Positions 1 to 6,050 of a stretch of DNA of 12,574 nt are shown one piece after another. The notes beneath the pieces are model-generated. The model did no database searches. It had not been told where the DNA came from and was given only the letters and a program-made list of their open reading frames with translations. The position numbers were made by a program, and so were the translations under genes. Within the stretch, counting starts at the first letter, position 1; the number at the start of each line of letters is the position of its first letter. Source of the stretch: Deltaproteobacteria bacterium (GTDB taxonomy: Bacteria; Desulfobacterota; Desulfobacteria; Desulfobacterales; Desulfatirhabdiaceae); contig JAJYBO010000063.1 in assembly GCA_021778975.1 (NCBI GenBank), positions 1-12,574 on the forward strand. Direction: 5' to 3'.

Positions 1-198
1 GCTTTCATCGGGAAAGTTTTTCCAATGGGGAATGCCAGGTGAGAAGGTATGGGTGAGATCAACGAATGTCTTTGTCTTTATCAGTTGCCATGCATCTTTG
101 AGGGTAAACGCTTCTGAAGCCAGACTGTAGGATTCAAAAGCAAAAATCATCAATGTCATCACCAAAAACAGCCTTGTAATACCCTTGAAAATTTTCAT
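1..198 (-). CDS. Cyclase-family protein, exported (N-terminal part only)
   Basis: The first 66 codons of a gene that runs off the left edge. The ATG at 196-198 is preceded by a good ribosome site (AGGAG, about 6 nt upstream). Residues 1-30 look like a signal peptide: MKIF-K at the start, a hydrophobic stretch rich in L, M, F, I and V, then a possible cleavage after SLASEA. The mature part holds a DLTHTFSPGIPHW motif (about residues 47-59). This is the N-terminal signature of the cyclase / kynurenine-formamidase-like metal-dependent hydrolase family (DLTHxLxxxxPxW). The family's HxGTHxDxPxH metal site would lie beyond the window. It starts 17 nt after the PrsW-like gene on the same strand, so the two may be cotranscribed. 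The family assignment rests on one motif plus the signal peptide; the substrate cannot be told. Confidence 0.72.
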   Translation of the reverse strand, partial: MKIFKGITRLFLVMTLMIFAFESYSLASEAFTLKDAWQLIKTKTFVDLTHTFSPGIPHWKNFPDES

Positions 199-215
199 GA
201 GATTCTCCTCTTGTC

Positions 216-1376
216 TCATTCTGATACCATGCCTCTCAATTTGATTACATAGATATAGAAAAGTAGGAAACTGAACCCGGTCAGAAGCGCACCCAGCATT
301 ATCTGGATATCACATGACCAATCATAGAAACCATGTGCAAACGAGGACATACACAGTCCGATGATAAACAAAGCTGTATATCTCTTTTTGATGATGGATG
401 CGATTGCAATGAAATATGAAAAAATTCCTGTCCATACAGCGTGTGAAAATACAGACGAAAAAGAACGCAGCATCACGGAAATCATGGCGTCTTTTATATC
501 GGCTCTCAGATCAGTATGACCATATTTGATGATTTTAAACAGTGGCGCGACGGCGAATGTATTGGCATATTGCATGTTCTCGAATGCTGCAAAACCAAGC
601 CCTGAAAAAATGCCTATCAGTATTAGCATCATCACACTGGCATTTTTCCGTTTCCAACACAGGTAAGCAATTACAGGGAAAATCTTACAAAGTTCCTCCG
701 GTATGCCGACAAGAGTGATATATCGAAAAAAAGAAACGATTAGATTTTTTTCAGCCAAATCCGCTAAGGTAGAAAAATCAGGCAGGAGGTTGTAGATAAA
801 CAATAAAAGGTTGCTTCCTATGATACCGGTAAAGAAGAAACCGATCACAGGCAAAGCCCAGCCGTCGGTATTTTCGATAATATATCTTTTGAAAATAAGA
901 CCCCAGATACTTGCAAAAAATAAAGCGAAAGTAGTGAGTTGAAGTTCCCTGCTGTTTAGCGTTGAGATAAATATAGGCATAATTCCCAGTATCAGTGCTG
1001 ACCAAAAGACAAAATCGTTCTTTATTGTCAGGATGCTCATGGAATCAACAGGAAACACTTCCTCTTTAAAATTTATCTCTTTAAAGTCATTTATTATTTC
1101 GTTTGCAGATTCCTTGGTGACAAGAGTTTTTGTTTTTTTGACTATCTCTTGTAATGGATTGCTCCGTTCTGCGACATGATTGGAGGGATTTTTGCTTTTC
1201 GGTTGATATTCTTGGATAAAAAGAGCGATTGGGACAACGTCTTCTATCTGAGAACTTTCCGGGAGTTTTATGCAGAAACGACACTGACACTTGCCACATC
1301 TAACTGTCGGCTTCCCGGACAATTTAGACACGTCAATTTGATATACAGCATGACATTCTGGACATCTTATTTCCAT
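216..1376 (-). CDS. PrsW-family intramembrane metalloprotease with N-terminal zinc ribbon
   Basis: Predicted multi-pass membrane protease of the PrsW/CPBP-related group; in Bacillus subtilis PrsW cuts the anti-sigma factor RsiW. From ATG 1376 it has 386 residues. Residues 1-36 form a four-Cys zinc ribbon of the MJ0042 type (CPEC at 5-8, CGKC at 27-30). Residues 40-120 are a charged linker. About eight hydrophobic segments follow (for example 124-140, 147-162, 175-198). The protease motifs are all present: EELCK (Glu227, Glu228, Lys231), GFAAFEN (Glu266), FSHAVWTGIF (His312) and FAHGFYDW (His348, Asp352). A TTG at 1436 would add 20 residues, but the ribbon's usual start (MxIxCPxC) fits the ATG, which has AGGA about 12 nt upstream. 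Much of the gene looks more AT-rich than the housekeeping genes to its right. The target is unknown and no sigma/anti-sigma pair is visible nearby. Confidence 0.82.
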   Translation of the reverse strand: MEIRCPECHAVYQIDVSKLSGKPTVRCGKCQCRFCIKLPESSQIEDVVPIALFIQEYQPKSKNPSNHVAERSNPLQEIVKKTKTLVTKESANEIINDFKEINFKEEVFPVDSMSILTIKNDFVFWSALILGIMPIFISTLNSRELQLTTFALFFASIWGLIFKRYIIENTDGWALPVIGFFFTGIIGSNLLLFIYNLLPDFSTLADLAEKNLIVSFFRYITLVGIPEELCKIFPVIAYLCWKRKNASVMMLILIGIFSGLGFAAFENMQYANTFAVAPLFKIIKYGHTDLRADIKDAMISVMLRSFSSVFSHAVWTGIFSYFIAIASIIKKRYTALFIIGLCMSSFAHGFYDWSCDIQIMLGALLTGFSFLLFYIYVIKLRGMVSE

Positions 1377-1516
1377 AGCAGCAGCAATTCCTGGATGTAG
1401 TGTACGGGTGTTATCTCGGCGTTGACAACCACCCAAAGTTATTCCTTTAAAATGGCCATACCCAAAACGCCTATCAATTGCAAGTGTTATTTTACATGTA
1501 TTAAAAAAAACTTTAC

Positions 1517-1542
1517 GCTCTCATAAAAAGTCGAAGCCGTCA
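1517..1542 (-). repeat. Joined-tip remnant of the hairpin element at 3362-3477
   Basis: Read on the minus strand this is TGACGGCTTC followed directly by GACTTTTTATGAGAGC. The first ten bases equal 3362-3371, the left tip of the full element. The next sixteen match 3462-3477, the right tip, with one difference (T for C). Together 25 of 26 bases agree with the two tips joined, and the 90-bp interior (3372-3461) is missing. It lies in the gap between the PrsW-like gene and the methyltransferase, flanked by runs of A/T. Confidence 0.6.
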
Positions 1543-1596
1543 TTTTTTTTCTTGCAAGGGTATTTCAATAAAGCCATAAAGAGTTTCTGGAGATGA

Positions 1597-1704
1597 AGTG
1601 TTGGGCGATACATTAACGGGGGTAATCGAATGGCAGTGAAACGCGAAGGGAAAGGTGAATTCAGAATACCTGTTGAAGCGGTTCTCAATGCCATAAATGC
1701 TGTC
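1597..1704 (+). pseudogene. Possible remnant of a helix-turn-helix (excisionase-type) domain
   Basis: An in-frame stretch after the TGA at 1594 reads SVGRYINGG, then AVKREGKGEFRIPVEAVL. The spacing and residues resemble the second helix and wing of HTH_17 / MerR-like excisionase domains (pattern VxRYIxxGxLxAxKxxGxxRIPxxAVxxxL). The first helix that should precede it is absent: the frame is closed by the stop, and I find no match in the other frames just upstream. The stretch is in frame with the downstream methyltransferase, so an ATG at 1630 (with GGGGGT 7 nt upstream) could fuse part of it to that enzyme. I read it as a decayed domain, but the resemblance is by eye and short. Confidence 0.35.
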
Positions 1705-1758
1705 CTGGCAACAAGTGAGAGTTCATATACTGTGCCTTTTAGCACCGGAGAAACAGAA

Positions 1759-2541
1759 ATGGATAAAATTGACCGCCAGCGATTTTCAGGCTTTGCCGCC
1801 CTGTACAATTCGTCCCGTCCAAAACCGCCACAAAAGGTTGTCGAGATCATTCTCGGATACCGCGGCGGTGAACGGATCAACAGAATCGTTGATATGGGGT
1901 CGGGAACAGGGCTATCAATCGCTATCTGGGAAGAAGCGGCAGATGAGATCATCGGTATCGAACCCACACCAGATATGCGTCGTTTGGCGCAGGAACGATT
2001 TGTAAACATTACATTTCTTGATAAAAGCAGTTATGCAACTGACCTTGAGACAGAATCCGTTGATGTCGTCACTTGCTCTCAATCCTTCCACTGGATGGAG
2101 CCGGTTGCCACAATTAAGGAAGCTGCACGAATCTTAAAACTCGGTGGTGTATTTGCTGTATATGACTGCAACTGGCCGGTTGTCTGGAACTGGAATGCCG
2201 AAAGAGCCTACGAAGCATTGTTTGTTGAAGTAAAAAACCTGATCGAAAAATTCCCGGATTTGTATGAGTCCGAATCGAAGTTTCCCAAAGAAAACCATCT
2301 GACAAATCTGAGAGCATCGGGTCAATTTAGATATACCCGGCAGATTTTGTTTGATAACATTGAACCCTGCAATGCGGAACGATTCGTGAATATTGCTCTG
2401 TCTCAGGGGAGAATCCAGAACCTTATCAAGAAATCAGTGACGGAGATTGAGCCACTGCTTCAACGGTTTGTCGAAATCTGCAAATCCATTGCAAACCCTG
2501 TGATGCGGGTGTGCTATGTGATGAATATCGGAATCCGATAA
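1759..2541 (+). CDS. Class I SAM-dependent methyltransferase
   Basis: Cytosolic Rossmann-fold methyltransferase of the Methyltransf_11/25 type, 260 residues from the ATG at 1759. It shows the N-terminal FxGFAALYNSSRP segment seen in this subgroup. Motif I is VDMGSGTGLSI (Asp45, Gly47, Gly49, Gly51). The acidic end of strand 2 follows in GIEPTPDM (Glu68), and motif IV is DVVTCSQSFHWME. The ATG at 1759 has GGAG 8 nt upstream and starts where the family usually starts. An alternative ATG at 1630 adds 43 residues that resemble a broken helix-turn-helix domain and are probably not part of the enzyme. The substrate is unknown; relatives include small-molecule methyltransferases such as the trans-aconitate type. 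A weak hairpin (2541-2563) overlaps the stop codon. Confidence 0.85.
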   Translation: MDKIDRQRFSGFAALYNSSRPKPPQKVVEIILGYRGGERINRIVDMGSGTGLSIAIWEEAADEIIGIEPTPDMRRLAQERFVNITFLDKSSYATDLETESVDVVTCSQSFHWMEPVATIKEAARILKLGGVFAVYDCNWPVVWNWNAERAYEALFVEVKNLIEKFPDLYESESKFPKENHLTNLRASGQFRYTRQILFDNIEPCNAERFVNIALSQGRIQNLIKKSVTEIEPLLQRFVEICKSIANPVMRVCYVMNIGIR

Positions 2542-2654
2542 TTTTCGGAAAACTCCTGAAAATCATACGGAGCTATGACTGAGATGATGTTATGAGGCGA
2601 TCCCATTTGTATAGCTGTCATGACGGGCACAGTTTTGGGCGCAATCTAATAAAA

Positions 2655-2682
2655 AAGGGGATATCCGCTTGGATAACCCCTT
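2655..2682 (-). terminator. Rho-independent terminator of tRNA-Arg (probably bidirectional)
   Basis: On the minus strand AAGGGG, a T-T mismatch and TATCC pair with GGATA and CCCCTT around an AAGC loop, followed by a run of six T and then ATTAG. It starts 8 nt after the CCA end of tRNA-Arg. On the plus strand the same hairpin is followed by TTGATTTTAT, so it may also stop transcripts from the methyltransferase side. Confidence 0.8.
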
Positions 2683-2689
2683 GATTTTA

Positions 2690-2766
2690 TGGTGCGCCCG
2701 GCCCGATTCGAACGGGCGACCGACGGATTCGTAGTCCGGTACTCTATCCAGCTGAGCTACGGGCGC
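2690..2766 (-). tRNA. tRNA-Arg(ACG)
   Basis: 77 nt with the CCA end encoded. The acceptor arms GCGCCCG and CGGGCGC pair fully. The anticodon arm is CCGGA-CTACGAA-TCCGT, with anticodon ACG at 2730-2732. The T arm is GCCCG-TTCGAAT-CGGGC. A34 of this tRNA is the known bacterial target of TadA, which converts it to inosine so that it reads CGU, CGC and CGA. The tadA gene starts 88 bp away on the other strand. A near-consensus promoter lies upstream and a terminator follows. Confidence 0.97.
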
Positions 2767-2787
2767 GTTCTGGTCAAAAAACGCCTC

Positions 2788-2816
2788 TTTATAAGCTAAT
2801 CAGACGGTAATGTCAA
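2788..2816 (-). promoter_or_regulatory. Sigma-70-type promoter for tRNA-Arg
   Basis: On the minus strand TTGACA (2811-2816) and TATAAA (2788-2793) are separated by 17 bp. Start of transcription would fall near 2781, giving a leader of about 15 nt before the tRNA. The boxes are nearly consensus. Confidence 0.8.
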
Positions 2817-2854
2817 CGATAACCTTAAACACAGTCAGAGTTCTTTTTCTCTAA

Positions 2855-3364
2855 ATGCAACTATCCCGTATCCCATCTGAAGAATTGCTGTTTCATGATA
2901 CCCAGATGCAGAAAGCATTATCAGAAGCCCGTAAGGCGTTTCAGGAATCGGAAGTTCCCGTGGGGGCGGTACTGTTATCTCAGACCGGGGAAATGCTGGC
3001 AGCGGCGCACAACCGTATTATTTCTCTTTCCGATCCCTCAGCACATGCCGAGATTCTGGCGCTGCGGTCTGCATGTGAAAAGATACGGAATTACCGATTG
3101 TTAAATACTATACTGTATGTTACGATAGAACCCTGTGCAATGTGTATGGGGGCGATTATCCATGCCCGCGTTCAAAAACTGGTCTATGGCGCGAAAGATC
3201 CTAAATGGGGAGCGGCGGGGTCGTTATATGATTTTTCAGCAGATGACAGACTGAACCATCATCCTGAAGTTATTTCAGGTGTTTGTGAAGATGAATGCCG
3301 AGATATCATAAAGTGTTTCTTTAAGTGTAAACGATCTGGCAAGCGAAATAAAATAAAGATTTGA
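2855..3364 (+). CDS. tadA: tRNA-specific adenosine deaminase
   Basis: Zinc-dependent deaminase that converts A34 to inosine in tRNA-Arg(ACG). It has 169 residues, the usual length. The active site is complete: HAE (His64 as zinc ligand, Glu66 as proton shuttle) and PCAMC (Cys94 and Cys97 as zinc ligands). The substrate-pocket motif AHNRI (Asn53) and the GSLYDF region are present too. The ATG at 2855 directly follows an in-frame TAA, so it is the farthest possible start. No clear Shine-Dalgarno sequence precedes it, and a second ATG at codon 18 (2906) is no better. The gene is divergent from its own substrate tRNA. Its stop codon TGA is also the first three bases of the hairpin repeat that follows. 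Confidence 0.95.
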   Translation: MQLSRIPSEELLFHDTQMQKALSEARKAFQESEVPVGAVLLSQTGEMLAAAHNRIISLSDPSAHAEILALRSACEKIRNYRLLNTILYVTIEPCAMCMGAIIHARVQKLVYGAKDPKWGAAGSLYDFSADDRLNHHPEVISGVCEDECRDIIKCFFKCKRSGKRNKIKI

Positions 3365-3477
3365 CGGCTTCGTAAAAAGTCTGGATGCTGCGTTGCGCTG
3401 CATCCTTCATTGTTGAGGCGTACCATAAGTACGCCTCACGGATTTGCGCGCCTTGCCTGCGGACTTTTTACGAGAGC
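3362..3477 (+). repeat. Hairpin-rich intergenic element with terminal inverted repeats
   Basis: A 116-bp non-coding element. CGTAAAAAGTC (3371-3381) and GACTTTTTACG (3462-3472) are perfect 11-bp inverted ends. Inside are two hairpins. One is GGATGC-T-GCG with CGC-T-GCATCC (3383-3405, loop TTG). The other is a perfect 9-bp stem GAGGCGTAC/GTACGCCTC (3415-3437, loop CATAA). The whole could fold like a cloverleaf on either strand. Its left tip overlaps the tadA stop codon. A derivative with only the two tips lies at 1517-1542, which supports treating this as a unit. I recall similar sequences scattered between genes in Desulfobacterota, but no transposase is visible here. It could also act as a transcription or mRNA-processing barrier between tadA and purA. 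Confidence 0.72.
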
Positions 3478-3519
3478 ATCAAGAGTTAACATCCTGCTCA
3501 TACAGGGCTTGTAATGGCG

Positions 3520-3548
3520 TTGTTTTATTGAAAAGCTGCCGATATTAT
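3520..3548 (+). promoter_or_regulatory. Sigma-70-type promoter for purA
   Basis: TTGTTT (3520-3525), 17 bp, TATTAT (3543-3548). Transcription would start near 3555, giving a leader of about 20 nt that holds only the purA ribosome site. The same two hexamers with the same spacing occur before rpsA. Confidence 0.6.
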
Positions 3549-3562
3549 AACATGTGGATATT

Positions 3563-3568
3563 AAGGAG
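3563..3568 (+). promoter_or_regulatory. Ribosome binding site that fixes the purA start
   Basis: AAGGAG followed by 6 nt and then GTG at 3575. The site would lie inside the coding sequence if the in-frame GTG at 3554 were used, and that GTG falls at the predicted transcription start. Both points favour 3575. Confidence 0.8.
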
Positions 3569-3574
3569 CGACGC

Positions 3575-4870
3575 GTGGCGAATATTGTTATTGTAGGAAC
3601 ACAATGGGGAGATGAAGGCAAAGGAAAAATAGTTGATCTGCTGGCGGATATTGCGGATGTGGTCGTCAGATTTCAAGGTGGCAACAATGCGGGACACACC
3701 ATGGTGGTTAACGGGGACCAGTTTATCAGTCATCTGGTGCCTTCTGGAATTCTTCAGAAAAAAATATGCTATATCGGCAACGGTGTTGTGGTGGATCCGA
3801 AAGTGTTGATAGATGAAATGGAATATCTAATTCGCCGCGGCATTGATGTAACTCCCCAAAAATTAAAAATATCTGCACTGGCGCACATCATTATGCCGTA
3901 TCACGGACAGATAGATATCGCTCGCGAAGCCTTGAAAGGTAAAAACAAAATTGGAACCACCGGACGGGGGATTGGCCCCTGCTACGAAGACAAGATATCC
4001 CGACAGGGGTTTCGCTTTGTCGAATTGATTGATTCCAGTTTATTCAAAGAGCGTCTGGCGGCAATTGCCGATGAAAAAAATTTTTATCTCACAAAATACC
4101 TTGCAAGCACGCCTGTGGATGTTCAGGCCATTACGGATGTCTTCGGTTCGTATGCGGAACGTCTTGCGCCACATGTTGCCAACGTTTCCGTTGAATTGTA
4201 TCAGGCAATCTCCGCCGGTAAACAAATTTTGTTCGAGGGCGCGCAGGGAACGCATCTGGACATAGATCATGGCACCTATCCATTTGTGACATCTTCCAAT
4301 ACAGTTGCAGGTAATGCTTGCTGCGGTTCTGGAATAGGCCCAAAACATATCACGGGCGTTATGGGAATTGTGAAAGCATACACCACGCGCGTGGGAGAAG
4401 GCCCCTTTCCGTCAGAACTGTTCGATGATATCGGCGACCGGATTCAACAAAAAGGCGCCGAATTCGGCGCGACTACAGGTCGGAAACGTCGTTGCGGCTG
4501 GTTGGACACTGTGGTGTTGAACAATGCTGTCCGTTTGAATGGGCTGACATCTCTGGCAATTACAAAACTGGATGTGCTTGGAGGTTTCGATACGCTGAAC
4601 ATCTGTACCGGATATCTGTATAAGAATACAAAGATCACGGATTTCCCCCCCAATTTGAAGACACTTTCCGAATGTAAACCGATTTATGAAACGCTTCCGG
4701 GGTGGTCAGAGGATATCTCGCGTATTCGCTGCCGTGACGACCTGCCGCGGAATACCCGAAAATACCTTTCACGGATCGAAGAACTTACCCAAACACCCAT
4801 TGGCATTATTTCGGTAGGACCGGGAAGAGATGAAACGATCGTCGTACAACACCCGTTTTCCGGCGCATAA
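3575..4870 (+). CDS. purA: Adenylosuccinate synthetase
   Basis: Cytosolic enzyme joining IMP and aspartate with GTP, the first step from IMP to AMP. From GTG 3575 it has 431 residues, close to the 432 of E. coli. The GTP/IMP-binding loop GTQWGDEGKGK carries catalytic Asp13, and GGNNAGHT carries His41. Further motifs are IGTTGRGIGPCYEDK, GAQGTHLDIDHGTYPFVTSS, TTGRKRRCGWLD, the guanine-recognition TKLDVL and the C-terminal GPGRDETI. No key residue is missing. It has its own promoter and stands alone, with tRNA-Pro 74 bp downstream; no clear terminator is visible between them. Confidence 0.97.
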   Translation: MANIVIVGTQWGDEGKGKIVDLLADIADVVVRFQGGNNAGHTMVVNGDQFISHLVPSGILQKKICYIGNGVVVDPKVLIDEMEYLIRRGIDVTPQKLKISALAHIIMPYHGQIDIAREALKGKNKIGTTGRGIGPCYEDKISRQGFRFVELIDSSLFKERLAAIADEKNFYLTKYLASTPVDVQAITDVFGSYAERLAPHVANVSVELYQAISAGKQILFEGAQGTHLDIDHGTYPFVTSSNTVAGNACCGSGIGPKHITGVMGIVKAYTTRVGEGPFPSELFDDIGDRIQQKGAEFGATTGRKRRCGWLDTVVLNNAVRLNGLTSLAITKLDVLGGFDTLNICTGYLYKNTKITDFPPNLKTLSECKPIYETLPGWSEDISRIRCRDDLPRNTRKYLSRIEELTQTPIGIISVGPGRDETIVVQHPFSGA

Positions 4871-4904
4871 TTTGTGCAGATATTTCTGATAACGACGTTT
4901 TTCA

Positions 4905-4933
4905 TTGACAATTCACGCTTTCTGTCATAAAAG
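4905..4933 (+). promoter_or_regulatory. Promoter for tRNA-Pro
   Basis: TTGACA (4905-4910), 17 bp, TAAAAG (4928-4933). Transcription would start near 4940, a few bases before the tRNA. The -35 box is perfect and the -10 box matches 4 of 6. Confidence 0.6.
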
Positions 4934-4944
4934 ATAGAGAGAGT

Positions 4945-5021
4945 CGGGACGTGGCTCAGCCTGGTAGAGCACAGCGTTCGGGACGCTGGAGTCGCTGGTT
5001 CAAATCCAGTCGTCCCGACCA
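4945..5021 (+). tRNA. tRNA-Pro(CGG)
   Basis: 77 nt with CCA encoded. The acceptor CGGGACG/CGTCCCG starts with the C1-G72 pair typical of bacterial tRNA-Pro. The anticodon arm CAGCG-TTCGGGA-CGCTG gives anticodon CGG (4979-4981), reading CCG. The T arm is CTGG-TTCAAAT-CCAG. It is convergent with the hydrolase gene whose stop lies 27 nt away, and I see no terminator hairpin in between. Confidence 0.97.
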
Positions 5022-5048
5022 TCCTTTCCTTCACGGTTTATCTTGTCT

Positions 5049-5888
5049 TTATCTCTTCAGCCGTTCTTCAATCCATACAGCGATGTCTTTTAAAACCTGT
5101 TCATGCTCTGGTTCATTGAACACTTCATGGTAGAGCCTGTCATATATCCGAATGGTTTTATCGGTTGATTTCAGTTTTTCATAAAACGTTTGGGAACCAT
5201 CGGGATCCACCAGTTTATCCGCACCACCATGAACGATCAAAATTGGAAGCGATATCTTGCTGGCTTCAATTGTAACCCGATGTGTGGCTTTAAGTAGTTC
5301 TGCAGCTAACCGGGCGGACATTTTTCCTGTACAGACCAGTGGATCGTGAATGTATGCCTGAACAACAGCCGGGTCCCGGCTTATACTGCTGGACTCGAGC
5401 TGCATCAGACCGAATTCGGGAAGCAGTTTTGACAGTATCTTCCCCACAATGATCGTTGCTGGTGAAATATGATCGGGAACTTTAACGCTGGGGCCGGAAA
5501 GAATTGCACCTGAAAAATCACTTTGAAAATCAAGAAGATAAACGGTCCCTATCAGCCCGCCCATGCTGTGACCCAGTAAAAATATCGGTTTATCAGGATG
5601 CCATGTTTTTATCTTCTCATAAAACGTATGGAGGGTATCCGTTAAATCCTCGAAGCGTTCCACATAAAGACGACGACCTTCAGACTTTCCATGACCGATG
5701 TGATCGTGACCGTAAACAGCATATCCTGATGGTACAAGACGGTTGACGACGTTCGAATAGCGTCCACTGTGTTCCGCCAGCCCATGAATGAGCATGAAAA
5801 CGGCCTTCGGTTCCGTCTCCGGAAGCCAGCCTTGATAATATATGCGTAATGGCTTGTTGCTTTTGAAAAAATCTTCCTGATATTTCAT
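5049..5888 (-). CDS. Alpha/beta hydrolase, monoacylglycerol lipase / lysophospholipase type
   Basis: 279-residue serine hydrolase of the Hydrolase_4 (PldB / monoglyceride lipase) family. Ser108 is the nucleophile in GHSMGG. Asp224 in HGGADKLVDP is the likely acid, with Asp228 as an alternative. His254 in LYHEVFNE is the base. The oxyanion-hole segment HGLAEHSGRY (35-44) and GHDHIGHGKSEG (60-71) are characteristic of monoglyceride lipases. A lid-like insert spans about 133-205. No signal peptide is seen, so a cytosolic or membrane-associated role in glycerolipid turnover is likely. The ATG at 5888 has only a weak GAGAG upstream. The gene follows sppA on the same strand after a 162-bp spacer with a GC-rich repeat, so cotranscription is uncertain. 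Confidence 0.88.
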   Translation of the reverse strand: MKYQEDFFKSNKPLRIYYQGWLPETEPKAVFMLIHGLAEHSGRYSNVVNRLVPSGYAVYGHDHIGHGKSEGRRLYVERFEDLTDTLHTFYEKIKTWHPDKPIFLLGHSMGGLIGTVYLLDFQSDFSGAILSGPSVKVPDHISPATIIVGKILSKLLPEFGLMQLESSSISRDPAVVQAYIHDPLVCTGKMSARLAAELLKATHRVTIEASKISLPILIVHGGADKLVDPDGSQTFYEKLKSTDKTIRIYDRLYHEVFNEPEHEQVLKDIAVWIEERLKR

Positions 5889-5969
5889 GCTGGCCGCTCT
5901 CTTTGGCAGGGGATATCATGGCGTTGGGGATATACTCCAGGCGGTTACAAACTACGTTTTCCTTAAGCT

Positions 5970-6000
5970 CCCTCCCCCCAGCAGAGGAGGGGGTGGGGGT
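5970..6000. repeat. GC-rich imperfect inverted repeat between sppA and the hydrolase gene
   Basis: A C-rich run (CCCTCCCCCC, 5970-5979) faces a G-rich run (GGAGGGGGTGGGGG) across a short AGCAGA spacer and can fold into an imperfect hairpin. No T run follows on the minus strand, so it is not a standard terminator for sppA. It resembles the short C/G-rich intergenic repeats found scattered in many genomes. The rest of the 162-bp spacer shows nothing I can support. Confidence 0.45.
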
Positions 6001-6050
6001 TCAAAAAGCGCAGATTGTTCCCGTTTGCAGTACATCAATTTTTGAAGTTG

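Noticed and set aside
1377..1436. TTG start adding 20 residues to the PrsW-like protein
   Set aside because: The zinc ribbon begins at the ATG at 1376 as is usual for the family, and the extension has no recognisable content.
3415..3437. Perfect 9-bp hairpin taken as the tadA terminator
   Set aside because: No T run follows on either strand and the stem is part of the larger repeat element; it may hinder transcription but is not a standard terminator.
3554..3574. Upstream GTG start adding seven residues to purA
   Set aside because: The Shine-Dalgarno sequence would lie within the coding region and the predicted transcript starts about there.
4951..5133. Short plus-strand open frame starting inside tRNA-Pro
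   Set aside because: It runs through the tRNA and into the 3' end of the convergent hydrolase; neither part is plausible coding sequence.
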